A stretch of DNA of 64,000 nt from Bacteroidales bacterium (lineage in GTDB: Bacteria > Bacteroidota > Bacteroidia > Bacteroidales > Tenuifilaceae). Within the stretch, counting starts at the first letter, position 1. Every line of letters starts with the position of its first letter. Shown one piece after another: positions 8,747 to 16,935 of the stretch. A model generated the notes under the pieces. That model did not search any database. It was not told the DNA's origin and saw nothing but the letters and a program-made list of their open reading frames with translations. The translations under genes were made by a program, and so were the position numbers. Where the stretch lies: contig JAFGDZ010000046.1 of the NCBI GenBank assembly GCA_016931855.1, positions 45,311 to 109,310 on the forward strand, in the 5' to 3' direction.

Positions 8747-8764
8747 ATAATCCAATAGGATTAT
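8747..8764. promoter_or_regulatory. Inverted repeat upstream of the TonB receptor
   Basis: A 7-bp perfect inverted repeat with a 4-base loop (ATAATCCAATAGGATTAT) lies 77 bases upstream of the receptor start. It has no U-tract on either strand that would make it a good terminator, so it may be an operator or a 5'-leader hairpin. Confidence 0.35.
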
Positions 8765-8817
8765 GCTGTATGCGGTAACTTATGCATACAAGTGAGCCCT
8801 TAATGGGGAAAGTCCCA

Positions 8818-9306
8818 TTAGCTACAAAAAGGGGTAGGAATTTTAATTTGATGGAGCGCGTAAACTAAGCCTTTTCCAAACGATAGCGGAGGGGGGGACT
8901 CTGCAAAGCTCCACTTATGTGTGGTGGGGGCAGAGATCTCAATGCTAGAGCTATTGAATAGGGTGGTTATAATTGCCGAAAAGAGCTTAATTTGCGGAGT
9001 GGATATTTGCATGGGGATGGTAAACCGCTCGTCAAGTTTTAGGTTTACCTGTACCGTTTTGCATCCGCAATTGCTAGTGTTTTGGGGTATATCAACATTG
9101 TGCTTAGGTAATGTGCAGCTCCCGGTACTGCATGAGCCTGAGGCGTTGCTTTCCGTGGTACTATGGCAGGTGTGCGCAATAAAAACGGATGTAGTAACCG
9201 TGTTTTTGCACGCACAGTCATGCTTAAAAATGCTTACGCCAGTGGTTACAACAAATACTGTTGCAGCCAATGTAAACGTTAGTATTTTATAAGCAATTAG
9301 TCTCAT
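8818..9306 (-). CDS. Cys-rich exported protein, HYC_CC_PP-like family
   Basis: A 162-residue protein from the ATG at 9306. An N-terminal hydrophobic segment (MRLIAYKILTFTLAATVFVV) is followed by a cysteine-rich stretch: HDCACK, HTCHST, GSCSTGSCT and SNCGCK. A later SPPPLSFGKG completes the order His-Cys, Cys pair, Pro-Pro seen in the Bacteroidota family called HYC_CC_PP. The start overlaps the stop of the FeoB-associated peptide in an ATGA. The role is unknown; the clustered Cys and His and the neighbours (TonB receptor, HMA proteins) point to metal binding at the cell surface or periplasm. The family name is given from memory of its motif pattern and deserves a profile search. Confidence 0.7.
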   Translation of the reverse strand: MRLIAYKILTFTLAATVFVVTTGVSIFKHDCACKNTVTTSVFIAHTCHSTTESNASGSCSTGSCTLPKHNVDIPQNTSNCGCKTVQVNLKLDERFTIPMQISTPQIKLFSAIITTLFNSSSIEISAPTTHKWSFAESPPPLSFGKGLVYALHQIKIPTPFCS

Positions 9307-9473
9307 TTTATTGCTGCAGATTTTAGGTCTTTTATTTGGCATCCAGAGGCCGATGAACATCCAGAGCATCCGGCTACATTGCCTTGAGGTGCTGTAATGG
9401 TGCGATAAATGCTTCTGATTGTAAAGAAAGCAGCAGCTCCAACTGTTGATAATGCAAGTATTTCCTGTAACAT
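9303..9473 (-). CDS. FeoB-associated Cys-rich membrane protein
   Basis: A 56-residue peptide using the ATG at 9473: one membrane helix (MLQEILALSTVGAAAFFTI) followed by a cytosolic tail with CSGCSSASGC. This architecture, a short helix plus a CxxC...C tail, is that of the FeoB-associated Cys-rich membrane protein family, found next to feoB in many anaerobes; it is thought to assist ferrous iron passage, like FeoC, but its mechanism is not established. It lies 224 bases downstream of feoB with a repeat-filled gap, and is translationally coupled to the following Cys-rich gene. Confidence 0.85.
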   Translation of the reverse strand: MLQEILALSTVGAAAFFTIRSIYRTITAPQGNVAGCSGCSSASGCQIKDLKSAAIK

Positions 9474-9539
9474 ATCAATCTCTACTTTTTTGTATAACGT
9501 CAAACAAAGTAAAATGTTCTATAGTGCTATGCTGATATT

Positions 9540-9690
9540 AACTGGTGTTTGGTGTTTAGGATTTAGTTTTTGGTGTTTAGTGCTTTGAATCTTCAACCTT
9601 TAAAATTCAAATGTCAATCCGCTGGGGCTTGTTGAAGAAAGTGTTTTTTGTCTAAAATCTAAAATCTAACGTCTAATGTCTTTCTCCTTA
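9540..9690. repeat. Intergenic heptamer-type repeats downstream of feoB
   Basis: The gap after feoB carries imperfect repeats of GTTTGGT/GTTTAGT type (about 9543-9582) and AAAATCTAAAATCTAACGTC-like units (about 9652-9678), the same flavour as the gap at 938-1092. No gene or terminator stem is visible. Confidence 0.7.
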
Positions 9691-9696
9691 CCCCCT

Positions 9697-12234
9697 TTAC
9701 CCCCCTACAATCAAGCTCCCAACCTGATAGGTTACAAAGGCAATAAACCAGGCAAGTCCTGTTGTATATACTATTGTAAATGCCGCCCATTTCCAGCTAC
9801 CCGACTCCTTTTTTATTGCTGCAATTACTGCTACGCAGGGGAAGTAGATAAGGATGAATAGCAGAAAGCTAAGCGCAACCAGTGGTGTAAATACGGGTTG
9901 ACCCGCCTTTTCGCCCGACTTATACGTTTCATTTCTCAGCTTTTCGGCAAGAGAGGATGCATTACTTTCGTCGGAAACATCGGCTTGGTAAAGTACACCA
10001 AACGTACTTACCACAATCTCTTTGGCTGCAACTCCCGATAGAAGGCTAACTCCCATTTTCCAATCAAACCCTAGCGGTTTTATTGCAGGTTCAATGGTTT
10101 TTCCAATTCTTCCTAGGTACGACTTTTCCTGGTGTTCAGCAGTCATCATTAGCTCAAGTTCGTGTACCTTTTGCTGCATTTCGCTTGTAAGCAGTGCAAT
10201 GGTAGCGCTATCGGTTGGTGTTCCTGCTATTCGCTTGCTGTACTCCATTTCTACGGACGAGATAAGCTCTGGGTAGTTTTTGCTATACTCAACATCCTTT
10301 GGGTAGTATCCTAAAGCCCATGTAAGTATTACGGCTATTAGAATTACGCCTCCCATTTTTTGTAGGTACTGACCACCTTTTGTCCACATGTGCCGTACTG
10401 TTGACCGAAGTGTGGGTATGCGGTATGGCGGAAGTTCCATAACAAAGGGAACATCATCACCCTTAAATAAGGTTTTCTTGAAAATTAGCGCCATAATTAC
10501 GGCAAGGGTAATGCCTATTATATAGATTAGGAAGAGAATGGTTCCTGGATTATTAGGGAAAAAGGCGCCAATTATTAGGATGTACACAGGTAATCGGGCG
10601 CTACAGCTCATAAATGGGTTAATGAGCATGGTAACCATTCGGTTGTTTTTATTCTCTATGGTTCTGGATGCCATAATTGCGGGTACATTACATCCAAAGC
10701 CCATTACAAGAGGTATAAACGATTTCCCGTGAAGCCCAATTTTGTGCATCACCTTGTCCATAATAAACACGGCTCGGGCCATATAGCCCGTGTCTTCCAG
10801 TAGGGAGATAAAGAAGAATAGCAGCAGTATGTTGGGGAGGAACACCACAACGCTACCAACTCCGCTAATTATACCACCAATGAGCAAGTCCTTGAATGGG
10901 CCTTCGGTCATTAACCCGCTTAGCCAATCGCTAAAAAGGGTTATTCCTTGGTCTATCCAATCCATGGGGTAGGAGCCCAACGTAAATGTTGAGTAGAACA
11001 TAACCCACATAAAGAAAATAAAGATAGGAAAGCCAAACACCTTGTGCGTAATAAAGGTATCAACAATCTCGGTTGCTTGGCGCTTGGTATGCGCCCCCTC
11101 TTTAAAGGTTTCCTTAAGTGCTCCTGCAATAAAGCCGTACTTAGCATCTGTTATAAGCGTTTCGGAATCTTCTTGGTAAATGTTTTCCAGCTTTTTGATT
11201 CTATGCTCGGCAGTTTGCCTAATCGTTTCCCAGTTTGGCGTTTCGGAGAGTATTCTTTGTGCTTGCCTGTCTTTCTCCAAGAGCTTTATGGCTAGGTATC
11301 GCGATGAGTATTTTACTGTGATGTTAAGGTTCTCGTCCTTTTTTATAAGCCCCTGAATCTCGCTTATGGCATTCTCTAAATGCTCGCCGTAGTTAACATG
11401 TATGTGCCTAAGGGTTTTGTCCTTATCGGTATAAACGTTTATTATTTTATCAAACAGGTCGTTAATTCCTTTTCCCCTAGAGCCCACAGTGGGGATAAAG
11501 GGAATTCCAATCATTTTACCAAGTGAAGCGTAGTCAAACTGGTCGCCCTTTTCTTGCAGCTCATCGTACATGTTAAGGGCAATAACCACCTTTACGTCCA
11601 TGTCTATTAACTGGGTGGTAAGGTAGAGGTTACGCTCAAGGTTCGATGCATCAACAACGTTAATAATTACGTCGGGGGTATGCTCATGAATATACTGCCT
11701 AACGTAAAGTTCCTCAGGCGTATAAGCTGTAAGGGAGTAGGTGCCGGGTAGGTCGGTAATATTAAACGTGTAGCCCTTGTACTTGAATCGGGCCACTTTG
11801 CTGTCAACCGTAACACCACTGTAGTTGCCCACGTGCTCCCTTGATCCCGATGCGTAGTTAAATAGTGTGGTTTTTCCTGCGTTAGGATTACCCACAAGTA
11901 CAACGTTAACCTCTTTCCCCCTAATTTTTGCTTCTGTTTTAAGGAAAGAAGTTCCTGTTTCCGTTTCAAACACGCCGTTAAATACAGCCTCTTCGGGAAC
12001 CAAGGCCTCTTGAGGAGAGAATACATCTATTAGGGAAGCCTCAGTTCTGCGTAACGAAACCTCATAGCCCATTATTGAGTACTCAATGGGGTCTCTTAAA
12101 GGGGCATTCTTTATTACTGCTACCTTTTTTCCCTTAACAAAACCCATTTCCGTAATTCGCTTCCGAAAAGCGCCGCGCCCTCTAACTTTTGTGATTACTC
12201 CAAATTCCCCGTTTTGTAGGTCAGAAAGTTTCAT
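9697..12234 (-). CDS. feoB: Ferrous iron transport protein, FeoA-FeoB fusion
   Basis: An 845-residue fusion. Residues 1-72 form a FeoA (SH3-like) domain (MKLSDLQNGEFGVITKVRG...RRTEASLIDV). A linker leads to the FeoB G domain with G1 GNPNAGKTT (115-123), a Thr-containing switch after GNYSGVTVDSK, DLPG (G3) and NMYD (G4, in place of NKxD). After a helical domain comes the polytopic core with the gate and nucleoside-recognition motifs, including GFGCNVPAIMASRTIE. The protein imports Fe2+ in low-oxygen conditions. It begins the minus-strand metal run that continues with the FeoB-associated peptide. FeoAB fusion is usual for Bacteroidota. The start gives a complete FeoA domain. Confidence 0.97.
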   Translation of the reverse strand: MKLSDLQNGEFGVITKVRGRGAFRKRITEMGFVKGKKVAVIKNAPLRDPIEYSIMGYEVSLRRTEASLIDVFSPQEALVPEEAVFNGVFETETGTSFLKTEAKIRGKEVNVVLVGNPNAGKTTLFNYASGSREHVGNYSGVTVDSKVARFKYKGYTFNITDLPGTYSLTAYTPEELYVRQYIHEHTPDVIINVVDASNLERNLYLTTQLIDMDVKVVIALNMYDELQEKGDQFDYASLGKMIGIPFIPTVGSRGKGINDLFDKIINVYTDKDKTLRHIHVNYGEHLENAISEIQGLIKKDENLNITVKYSSRYLAIKLLEKDRQAQRILSETPNWETIRQTAEHRIKKLENIYQEDSETLITDAKYGFIAGALKETFKEGAHTKRQATEIVDTFITHKVFGFPIFIFFMWVMFYSTFTLGSYPMDWIDQGITLFSDWLSGLMTEGPFKDLLIGGIISGVGSVVVFLPNILLLFFFISLLEDTGYMARAVFIMDKVMHKIGLHGKSFIPLVMGFGCNVPAIMASRTIENKNNRMVTMLINPFMSCSARLPVYILIIGAFFPNNPGTILFLIYIIGITLAVIMALIFKKTLFKGDDVPFVMELPPYRIPTLRSTVRHMWTKGGQYLQKMGGVILIAVILTWALGYYPKDVEYSKNYPELISSVEMEYSKRIAGTPTDSATIALLTSEMQQKVHELELMMTAEHQEKSYLGRIGKTIEPAIKPLGFDWKMGVSLLSGVAAKEIVVSTFGVLYQADVSDESNASSLAEKLRNETYKSGEKAGQPVFTPLVALSFLLFILIYFPCVAVIAAIKKESGSWKWAAFTIVYTTGLAWFIAFVTYQVGSLIVGG

Positions 12235-12427
12235 GCTTTAAGCGTATATTTTGGCATGCTGTGTTAGCATGCATTTTGTCCATTATAATAAGCTGCAAAA
12301 ATACCGTTTTAATGTGATTGCTTATATCCCCATTAATTGGTATTTTAGATTAAGATTTAGCAAAGTAACGATATAGAAACACCAATTTTGACTTTTTGCT
12401 CAAAAACACTAATCAAACAATACTACA

Positions 12428-13171
12428 TTGGACGATAACGATAATATTTTTGAACGGATACAGGAGATACTAGGTAAAACGGGTGGTGGTTATAGTATTC
12501 TGGAACAGCAGGTTGATGTTAATTTGCAAATGGAGTACTTTAACTTCTCAAGGGAAAGGCGAGAAAAGCCTTTTTTGGGTGATATGCTCATTCTTATTAA
12601 CGATTTATACAACGATAAGTCTTCCGTTGAGGCAAAGCGGGGCTTTCTTGTTGATCTTGCCTCGGTTGATAAACCCGAAGCGTACAGGGCTATTGAGAAA
12701 TTTGTAACCGATGGGCTGCCCGAGCTAAAGGACTGGGCAATTCTTGCCCTACAGGAGTCGCGCATGCTGCTTGAGAGTAGGCTGCTTGACGAGGAGCAAA
12801 TTTTTATATCAACCGGGCTGGGCGGACAAAAGGATAAGCTGCGGTATTTTGTTGCTTACGTCTCCATTAGCGAGGAGGGGTTTACTGCGGGCCAAAGAAA
12901 TGCACTGGAGAGCGAGGTGAAATTCTGTTTAGCACGGCATGAGTCTCTTCTTGAGACCTTTGTGGTAGAGGGTAAGTTTGCCATGCTTTTGGCGCTGGTT
13001 CCTTTACACGTGCCCGTGCAGGATCCGTTTAAAATGATTCTTAATGAGTGTAATGCGCTTGGCGAGTTTATTAGGGAGGGATTTATTATCACCAATGTAA
13101 AGATCCTTTCGCCAGAGGAAATTCAGGCTTATTTAGATGAGCAGGATCGTAAAATGGGAGTACAGGAGTAA
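12428..13171 (+). CDS. Conserved hypothetical protein, function not recognised
   Basis: A 247-residue soluble, acidic protein. The frame has no ATG near its beginning; the TTG at 12428 gives the sequence MDDNDNIFERIQEILGKTGGG, which looks like a natural start, whereas the first ATG (12531) would drop 34 residues. The middle (about 75-125) is helical and HEAT-like (KPEAYRAIEKFVTDGLPELKDWAILALQES in two parts), and the rest looks alpha/beta. No signal peptide, membrane segment or catalytic motif was found. It is divergent from feoB and convergent with the DUF3276 gene, so context does not suggest a partner. It has its own single-gene unit with a terminator after it. Confidence 0.7.
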   Translation: MDDNDNIFERIQEILGKTGGGYSILEQQVDVNLQMEYFNFSRERREKPFLGDMLILINDLYNDKSSVEAKRGFLVDLASVDKPEAYRAIEKFVTDGLPELKDWAILALQESRMLLESRLLDEEQIFISTGLGGQKDKLRYFVAYVSISEEGFTAGQRNALESEVKFCLARHESLLETFVVEGKFAMLLALVPLHVPVQDPFKMILNECNALGEFIREGFIITNVKILSPEEIQAYLDEQDRKMGVQE

Positions 13172-13235
13172 GCTGCTATGCAATTTTGTTGCTGGTGCTC
13201 TAGTATTAAGGGGAGTAGCACAGGCAGTATAGAAT

Positions 13236-13264
13236 AAAAAAACCGGCATTTCACCGGTTTTTAT
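13236..13264. terminator. Bidirectional terminator
   Basis: AAAAACCGG (13238-13246) and CCGGTTTTT (13254-13262) pair across a 7-base loop, with A and T runs on either side. It serves the converging genes at 12428 and 13278. Confidence 0.88.
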
Positions 13265-13277
13265 TTTTCTAGGGCGG

Positions 13278-13655
13278 CTATTTGCTTCCCAAATCTTCGA
13301 AGCTAAGGTTGGATAGCTCGGCTTCCATTTCGCCAATATCTTCATTATCAGCATAAGTCTCTTCGGGCATCTCTAGTTGGCGAGCGCGGATATAATCTAC
13401 TACCTCAGATAATCCTTCGGCAAATTTCTCAAAATCCTCTTTATATAGGAAGATTTTATGCTTTTCGAAAAAGAATTTCCCATCTCTTCCAACTCGTTTC
13501 TTACTCTCGGTAATGGTTAAATAAAAATCGTTTCTACGAGTTGCTTTTACATCAAAAAAATAGGTTCTCTTTCCTGCTCTGACAACCTTTGAGTAGATAT
13601 CGTCTTTGTCGGTGTTTTCTATACCGTCAAGGTTATCGAATCCATCCATCATCAT
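13278..13655 (-). CDS. PUR-alpha-like nucleic-acid-binding protein (DUF3276)
   Basis: A 125-residue protein. Residues about 20-95 hold a PUR repeat (DIYSKVVRAGKRTYFFDVKA, then FYLTITESKKRVGRDGKFFFEKHKIFLYKEDFEKF), the single-stranded DNA/RNA-binding fold shared with eukaryotic Pur-alpha. The C-terminus is acidic (EEDGEME-type composition). Members are present in nearly all Bacteroidota and are annotated as DUF3276; their cellular role is not settled. The start has three ATG codons in a row (MMMDGF), any of which could be used. It stands alone, with a long upstream gap shared with nusB. Confidence 0.9.
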   Translation of the reverse strand: MMMDGFDNLDGIENTDKDDIYSKVVRAGKRTYFFDVKATRRNDFYLTITESKKRVGRDGKFFFEKHKIFLYKEDFEKFAEGLSEVVDYIRARQLEMPEETYADNEDIGEMEAELSNLSFEDLGSK

Positions 13656-13865
13656 TTCACAGTATTTTTTAGAGTTTTGTTTAACATCAGCATCTCAAAA
13701 ATAGAAAATTATTTTTCACATCCATCATATTTTTGCGGTAAAATGGGCGTAAGGTGAAAAAAGGGAGTGAAACACGGGCTGTTTTCACTACGCAGCGTTA
13801 AAAGATTTTAACACTTTTGGCGGTATCGCCATGGGGTAATAGTTTTTATTTCTGTAAAATGCGAG

Positions 13866-13873
13866 TATCTTTG
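13866..13873 (+). promoter_or_regulatory. -7 promoter box for nusB
   Basis: TATCTTTG matches the Bacteroidota -7 consensus TAnnTTTG exactly and lies 48 bases before the nusB start. The -33 element is weak (T-rich run near 13843-13850). Confidence 0.55.
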
Positions 13874-13920
13874 CAGCCCTACAATCGAAAACAAAACAGC
13901 AAGTAACGTTCTTATAAGTG

Positions 13921-14901
13921 ATGATAAGCAGGAGATTATTAAGGGTAAAGATACTTCAGGTTCTTTTCGCCTTCTACAAGGGAGAAAACGACTCCATTAC
14001 CAATGTGGAAAAGGAATTTTTCCATAGCGTACGAAAATCGTATGACCTTTACCACTACCTTTTCCTTTTACTAATCGACTTAGCCGATTATGCTCAAAGC
14101 AGAGTGGTTACTAATAGGCAGAAGCATCGCCCAACCGAGGAAGACTTAAACCCCAATACCCGTTTTGTTGATAATAAGGCCATTGACCTGCTACGGGAGT
14201 GCGAGTCGCTTAAGCAGTACGCTGTTTACAATAAGCTATCGTGGGTAAACTACCCCGAATTCATAAAGAAGCTCTACCAAAAAATTTCCTGTACCGATTA
14301 CTTTAAAGCCTACATGGAGGCTCCAGAGTGTACGTTTGCCGACGATAAGCAGCTACTGGTTAACATTCTGAACAGAGAGCTGGAGTGGTCCGAGGACTTT
14401 GAGTCAATTCTTGAGGAGCAGAGCATATACTGGAACGACGATGTTGAGTTTATGGTGAGCATTGCCGTTAAAACCATTAAGAAGCTTGAGGAGGATGTAA
14501 TCTCCTCGGCAAAGATGCTCCCCATGTACCGCAATACCGATGACGAAGAGTTTGGTCGTCGGCTGCTCCGTAAGATAATTGTTAACCACCGCAGCCATGT
14601 AACGCTTATTGACGAGTACACCAAGAACTGGGATGTTGAGCGTATTGCCAGCATGGACATTCTTATTATGGAGATGGCTATTACCGAGATACTTGAGTTT
14701 CCATCCATTCCCGTTAAGGTATCGTTTAACGAGTACATTGAGATTGCCAAGTTCTACAGCACAGAGCAGAGTAGCAACTTTATTAATGGTGTTCTCGATA
14801 AAATTATCACCGCTCTACGCCGCGATAACAAGATTGTTAAAGAGGGGCGCGGGCTTGTAGGCGATAATGATGAGCGTTTGCTTTCGGTAGAACAGGAATA
14901 A
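13921..14901 (+). CDS. nusB: Transcription antitermination factor NusB, long Bacteroidota form
   Basis: A 326-residue NusB. E. coli NusB has about 140 residues; Bacteroidota proteins carry an N-terminal extension, and here the recognisable NusB domain is the C-terminal half (about 190-300: LLRKIIVNHRSHVTLIDEYTK, then ASMDILIMEMAITEIL and VSFNEYIEIAKFYSTEQSSNFINGVLDKI in parts). The N-terminus MISRRLLRVKILQVLFAFYKG is also typical of the family. NusB with NusE binds boxA RNA for rRNA antitermination. The ATG at 13921 is used rather than the GTG directly before it. It opens the cluster nusB, DUF1573, yajC, ybbR, coaE. Confidence 0.93.
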   Translation: MISRRLLRVKILQVLFAFYKGENDSITNVEKEFFHSVRKSYDLYHYLFLLLIDLADYAQSRVVTNRQKHRPTEEDLNPNTRFVDNKAIDLLRECESLKQYAVYNKLSWVNYPEFIKKLYQKISCTDYFKAYMEAPECTFADDKQLLVNILNRELEWSEDFESILEEQSIYWNDDVEFMVSIAVKTIKKLEEDVISSAKMLPMYRNTDDEEFGRRLLRKIIVNHRSHVTLIDEYTKNWDVERIASMDILIMEMAITEILEFPSIPVKVSFNEYIEIAKFYSTEQSSNFINGVLDKIITALRRDNKIVKEGRGLVGDNDERLLSVEQE

Positions 14902-14928
14902 AAACTATATTTGCCCAAACCTATTTTT

Positions 14929-15360
14929 ATGAAGTTCTTTGCTCGCATAGTATTTGTTATCCCATTTTTTGTTCCGCTGCTTCTTGGCTGTGGAGGGAAC
15001 GCAAAGCCGTTAACCGATGAGCCTTCTGTTGAGAACGCTAAAGGAACTCCAGTAATTGAAATTGCTGACGATTTTTTCGATTTTGGGAGCATTCAGGAAG
15101 GCGAGGTTGTGGCGCATACCTTTAAAATAGCAAATACAGGCGATGGCGTTTTGGTGATTAAGGATGTTATTCCAGGGTGCGGTTGCACCACATCAAAGCT
15201 AAACAAAGAGGTGCTTAAACCAGGGGATGAGGCGCGCTTCGAAATAATTTTCGACTCAAAAGGGTGGCGAGGCTCTCAGTACAAATCGGTAACCCTTAGA
15301 ACCAACGCACCAAATCGCGAACGTTCGGTTACCATTAAAGCGAATGTTGTAGTTAAATAG
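14929..15360 (+). CDS. DUF1573 lipoprotein
   Basis: A 143-residue protein from the ATG at 14929, 27 bases after nusB; the in-frame TTG at 14911 is not needed. A signal peptide ends in the lipobox LLLGC, so the mature protein should be lipid-anchored. The rest is a DUF1573 immunoglobulin-like domain (about 40-143): FDFGSIQEGEVVAHTFKIAN, then VIPGCGCTTSKLNKEVLKPG with the conserved Cys-Gly-Cys. DUF1573 proteins sit between nusB and yajC in many Bacteroidota; their role is unknown, with a cell-surface or envelope function presumed. A second, non-lipidated paralogue is at 23256. Confidence 0.9.
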   Translation: MKFFARIVFVIPFFVPLLLGCGGNAKPLTDEPSVENAKGTPVIEIADDFFDFGSIQEGEVVAHTFKIANTGDGVLVIKDVIPGCGCTTSKLNKEVLKPGDEARFEIIFDSKGWRGSQYKSVTLRTNAPNRERSVTIKANVVVK

Positions 15361-15384
15361 ATTAATAACCAAATCCTGAAAATA

Positions 15385-15699
15385 ATGAACAATTTACTTT
15401 TAGTAATGCTTCAGCAACAGCAAGGAAGCCCTTGGGCAACCTTTTTGCCTCTTGTGCTTATTATTGTTGTATTCTACTTCTTTATGATTCGCCCACAAAT
15501 GAGGCGTCAGAAGGAGCTACGTAAGTTCCAAGAGTCTCTTTCTAAAGGCGATAAAGTGATAGTAGCTGGTGGTATCTTTGGTAAAGTTGCCGAAATTAAA
15601 GATGAGTACATCCTAGTTGAGATTGACGACAACGTGCGTATTAAAGTTATTAAGAGCACCGTGCTTCGCGACTCAGCCGATTTGCAGCAGCAGAAGTAA
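15385..15699 (+). CDS. yajC: Preprotein translocase accessory subunit YajC
   Basis: A 104-residue protein with a single membrane helix (WATFLPLVLIIVVFYFFMI, about residues 14-32) followed by RPQMRRQKELRKFQESLSKGDKVIVAGGIFGKV, the signature of YajC. YajC associates with SecDF and the Sec translocon in the inner membrane. It follows the DUF1573 gene by 24 bases. A hairpin follows the stop at 15718-15746. Confidence 0.96.
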   Translation: MNNLLLVMLQQQQGSPWATFLPLVLIIVVFYFFMIRPQMRRQKELRKFQESLSKGDKVIVAGGIFGKVAEIKDEYILVEIDDNVRIKVIKSTVLRDSADLQQQK

Positions 15700-15717
15700 T
15701 CGCTACACAAATAATGT

Positions 15718-15746
15718 AAATCCGGGTGGGTCTCCTTCCCGGATTT
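15718..15746 (+). terminator. Terminator after yajC
   Basis: AAATCCGGG (15718-15726) pairs with CCCGGATTT (15738-15746) and is followed by ATTCTTTTT. The interrupted T-run suggests moderate strength, and the ybbR gene is preceded by its own spacer. Confidence 0.75.
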
Positions 15747-15857
15747 ATTCTTTTTGCTAAATCCGTTTTGCACTTTTTAGCACTGCTTTTGCCCATTGTA
15801 ATGTAATCTCTAGTATCTTGGCTAAAATTTTTACTAATAGAGATAAGGGATATAGGC

Positions 15858-15908
15858 TAGGTGTTTAGTGTTTGGTTCTTTAACCTTTAATCTCGCCTAA
15901 TGGCGAGA
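15858..15908. repeat. Heptamer repeats and a short CTCGCC palindrome
   Basis: The yajC-ybbR gap contains GTGTTTAGTGTTTGGT-like repeats, TTTAACCTTTAA units and the palindrome TCTCGCCTAATGGCGAGA (15891-15908). The palindrome shares its arms with the 46-bp elements at 45155 and 47897, from which it differs by a missing centre. Confidence 0.7.
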
Positions 15909-15936
15909 TAAATTCTTAAAAATTAAATATTTAACC

Positions 15937-16935
15937 ATGGACTCCAGCCTGTTAAGGCAATTTGGTAATGTGTTCGAGAAGAACAAGGCAAAGTTCAATC
16001 AGAAGATGGCCATTTTTGGCTTTTTTCTTCTTATTGCAACTGCTCTATGGTACTTAAATAAGCTTAGCCACGAGTACACTACAACCCTTTCGTACCCCGT
16101 GCGTTTTGTTAATTTACCAAGGGGGAAAGTGCTTGTTGGCGATTTGCCCAAACGGCTCGACCTAAAGGTTAATGCCTACGGCTATACCCTGCTACGTTAT
16201 AAAATGAGTGCGGCACTTGTACCCGTTGAGTTTAGCTTTAGCGAGATTCCTTTACGACCAATTGGTTTATCAAAAACAAAGTATTACGTGTTAACCTCTA
16301 AGGCGCTGGGGCATTTCTCATCGCAGCTTAGTAGCGATATTCGTTTAGATGCTATTTTACCCGATTCCCTTGTGTTTGAGTTCGCAAGTACCATTGAGAA
16401 GCGCGTAAAGGTAGAGCCTGTGCTTAAGGTTGGTTTTGCTAAGCAGTTTATGCTTGCTGGAACACCCAAAATAACCCCCGATAGTATTACTATTAGCGGG
16501 CCACAAAGTTTGGTTGATACAATAAGTGCAATTTACACAAAGCCCATTAGGTTAGATAGGATTAGCAAAACGGTTACCAAATCTGTTGCGTTACCAACAA
16601 TTAACCAAATAGGCTTTTCGCACAGAAAGGTAGAGGTGTCTATTGCTGTAGAAAAGTTTACCGAGGCATCGGTTAAAATACCCGTTGAGGTAATAAATAT
16701 TCCCGATAGCCTTAAGCTAACCATAATGCCACGAATGGTAGCAGTAAAGTGTAATGTTATTATGAGTAGGTACTTCGACCTTAAACCTAGGCAGTTTAGA
16801 GCAGTTGTTGATTATAGCTTTATTGATGAGTCGCTAAGTAAGCGGCTGCGGGTTAAAATACTAGAGCAACCCAGCTTTATTCAGGAGCTAGACTTTGAAC
16901 CTAAGTTTGTAGAGTACTTAATAGAGCGTAAGTAA
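15937..16935 (+). CDS. YbbR/CdaR-like envelope protein
   Basis: A 332-residue protein with one N-terminal membrane helix (AIFGFFLLIATALWYLNKLS, about 25-44) and an extracytoplasmic region built of YbbR-type beta repeats (for example VKVEPVLKVGFAKQFMLAG and PDSITISGPQSLVDTISAIYT around 150-195). In Firmicutes YbbR (CdaR) regulates the diadenylate cyclase CdaA; no cdaA is adjacent here, so the role is inferred only from the family. The stop overlaps the coaE start by one base (TAATG). Confidence 0.82.
   Translation: MDSSLLRQFGNVFEKNKAKFNQKMAIFGFFLLIATALWYLNKLSHEYTTTLSYPVRFVNLPRGKVLVGDLPKRLDLKVNAYGYTLLRYKMSAALVPVEFSFSEIPLRPIGLSKTKYYVLTSKALGHFSSQLSSDIRLDAILPDSLVFEFASTIEKRVKVEPVLKVGFAKQFMLAGTPKITPDSITISGPQSLVDTISAIYTKPIRLDRISKTVTKSVALPTINQIGFSHRKVEVSIAVEKFTEASVKIPVEVINIPDSLKLTIMPRMVAVKCNVIMSRYFDLKPRQFRAVVDYSFIDESLSKRLRVKILEQPSFIQELDFEPKFVEYLIERK

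Noticed and set aside
8801..8820. Hairpin TAATGGG/CCCATTA at the stop of the Cys-rich gene as a terminator
   Set aside because: There is no U-tract after it on the minus strand, and the receptor gene follows in the same direction; a terminator is not supported.
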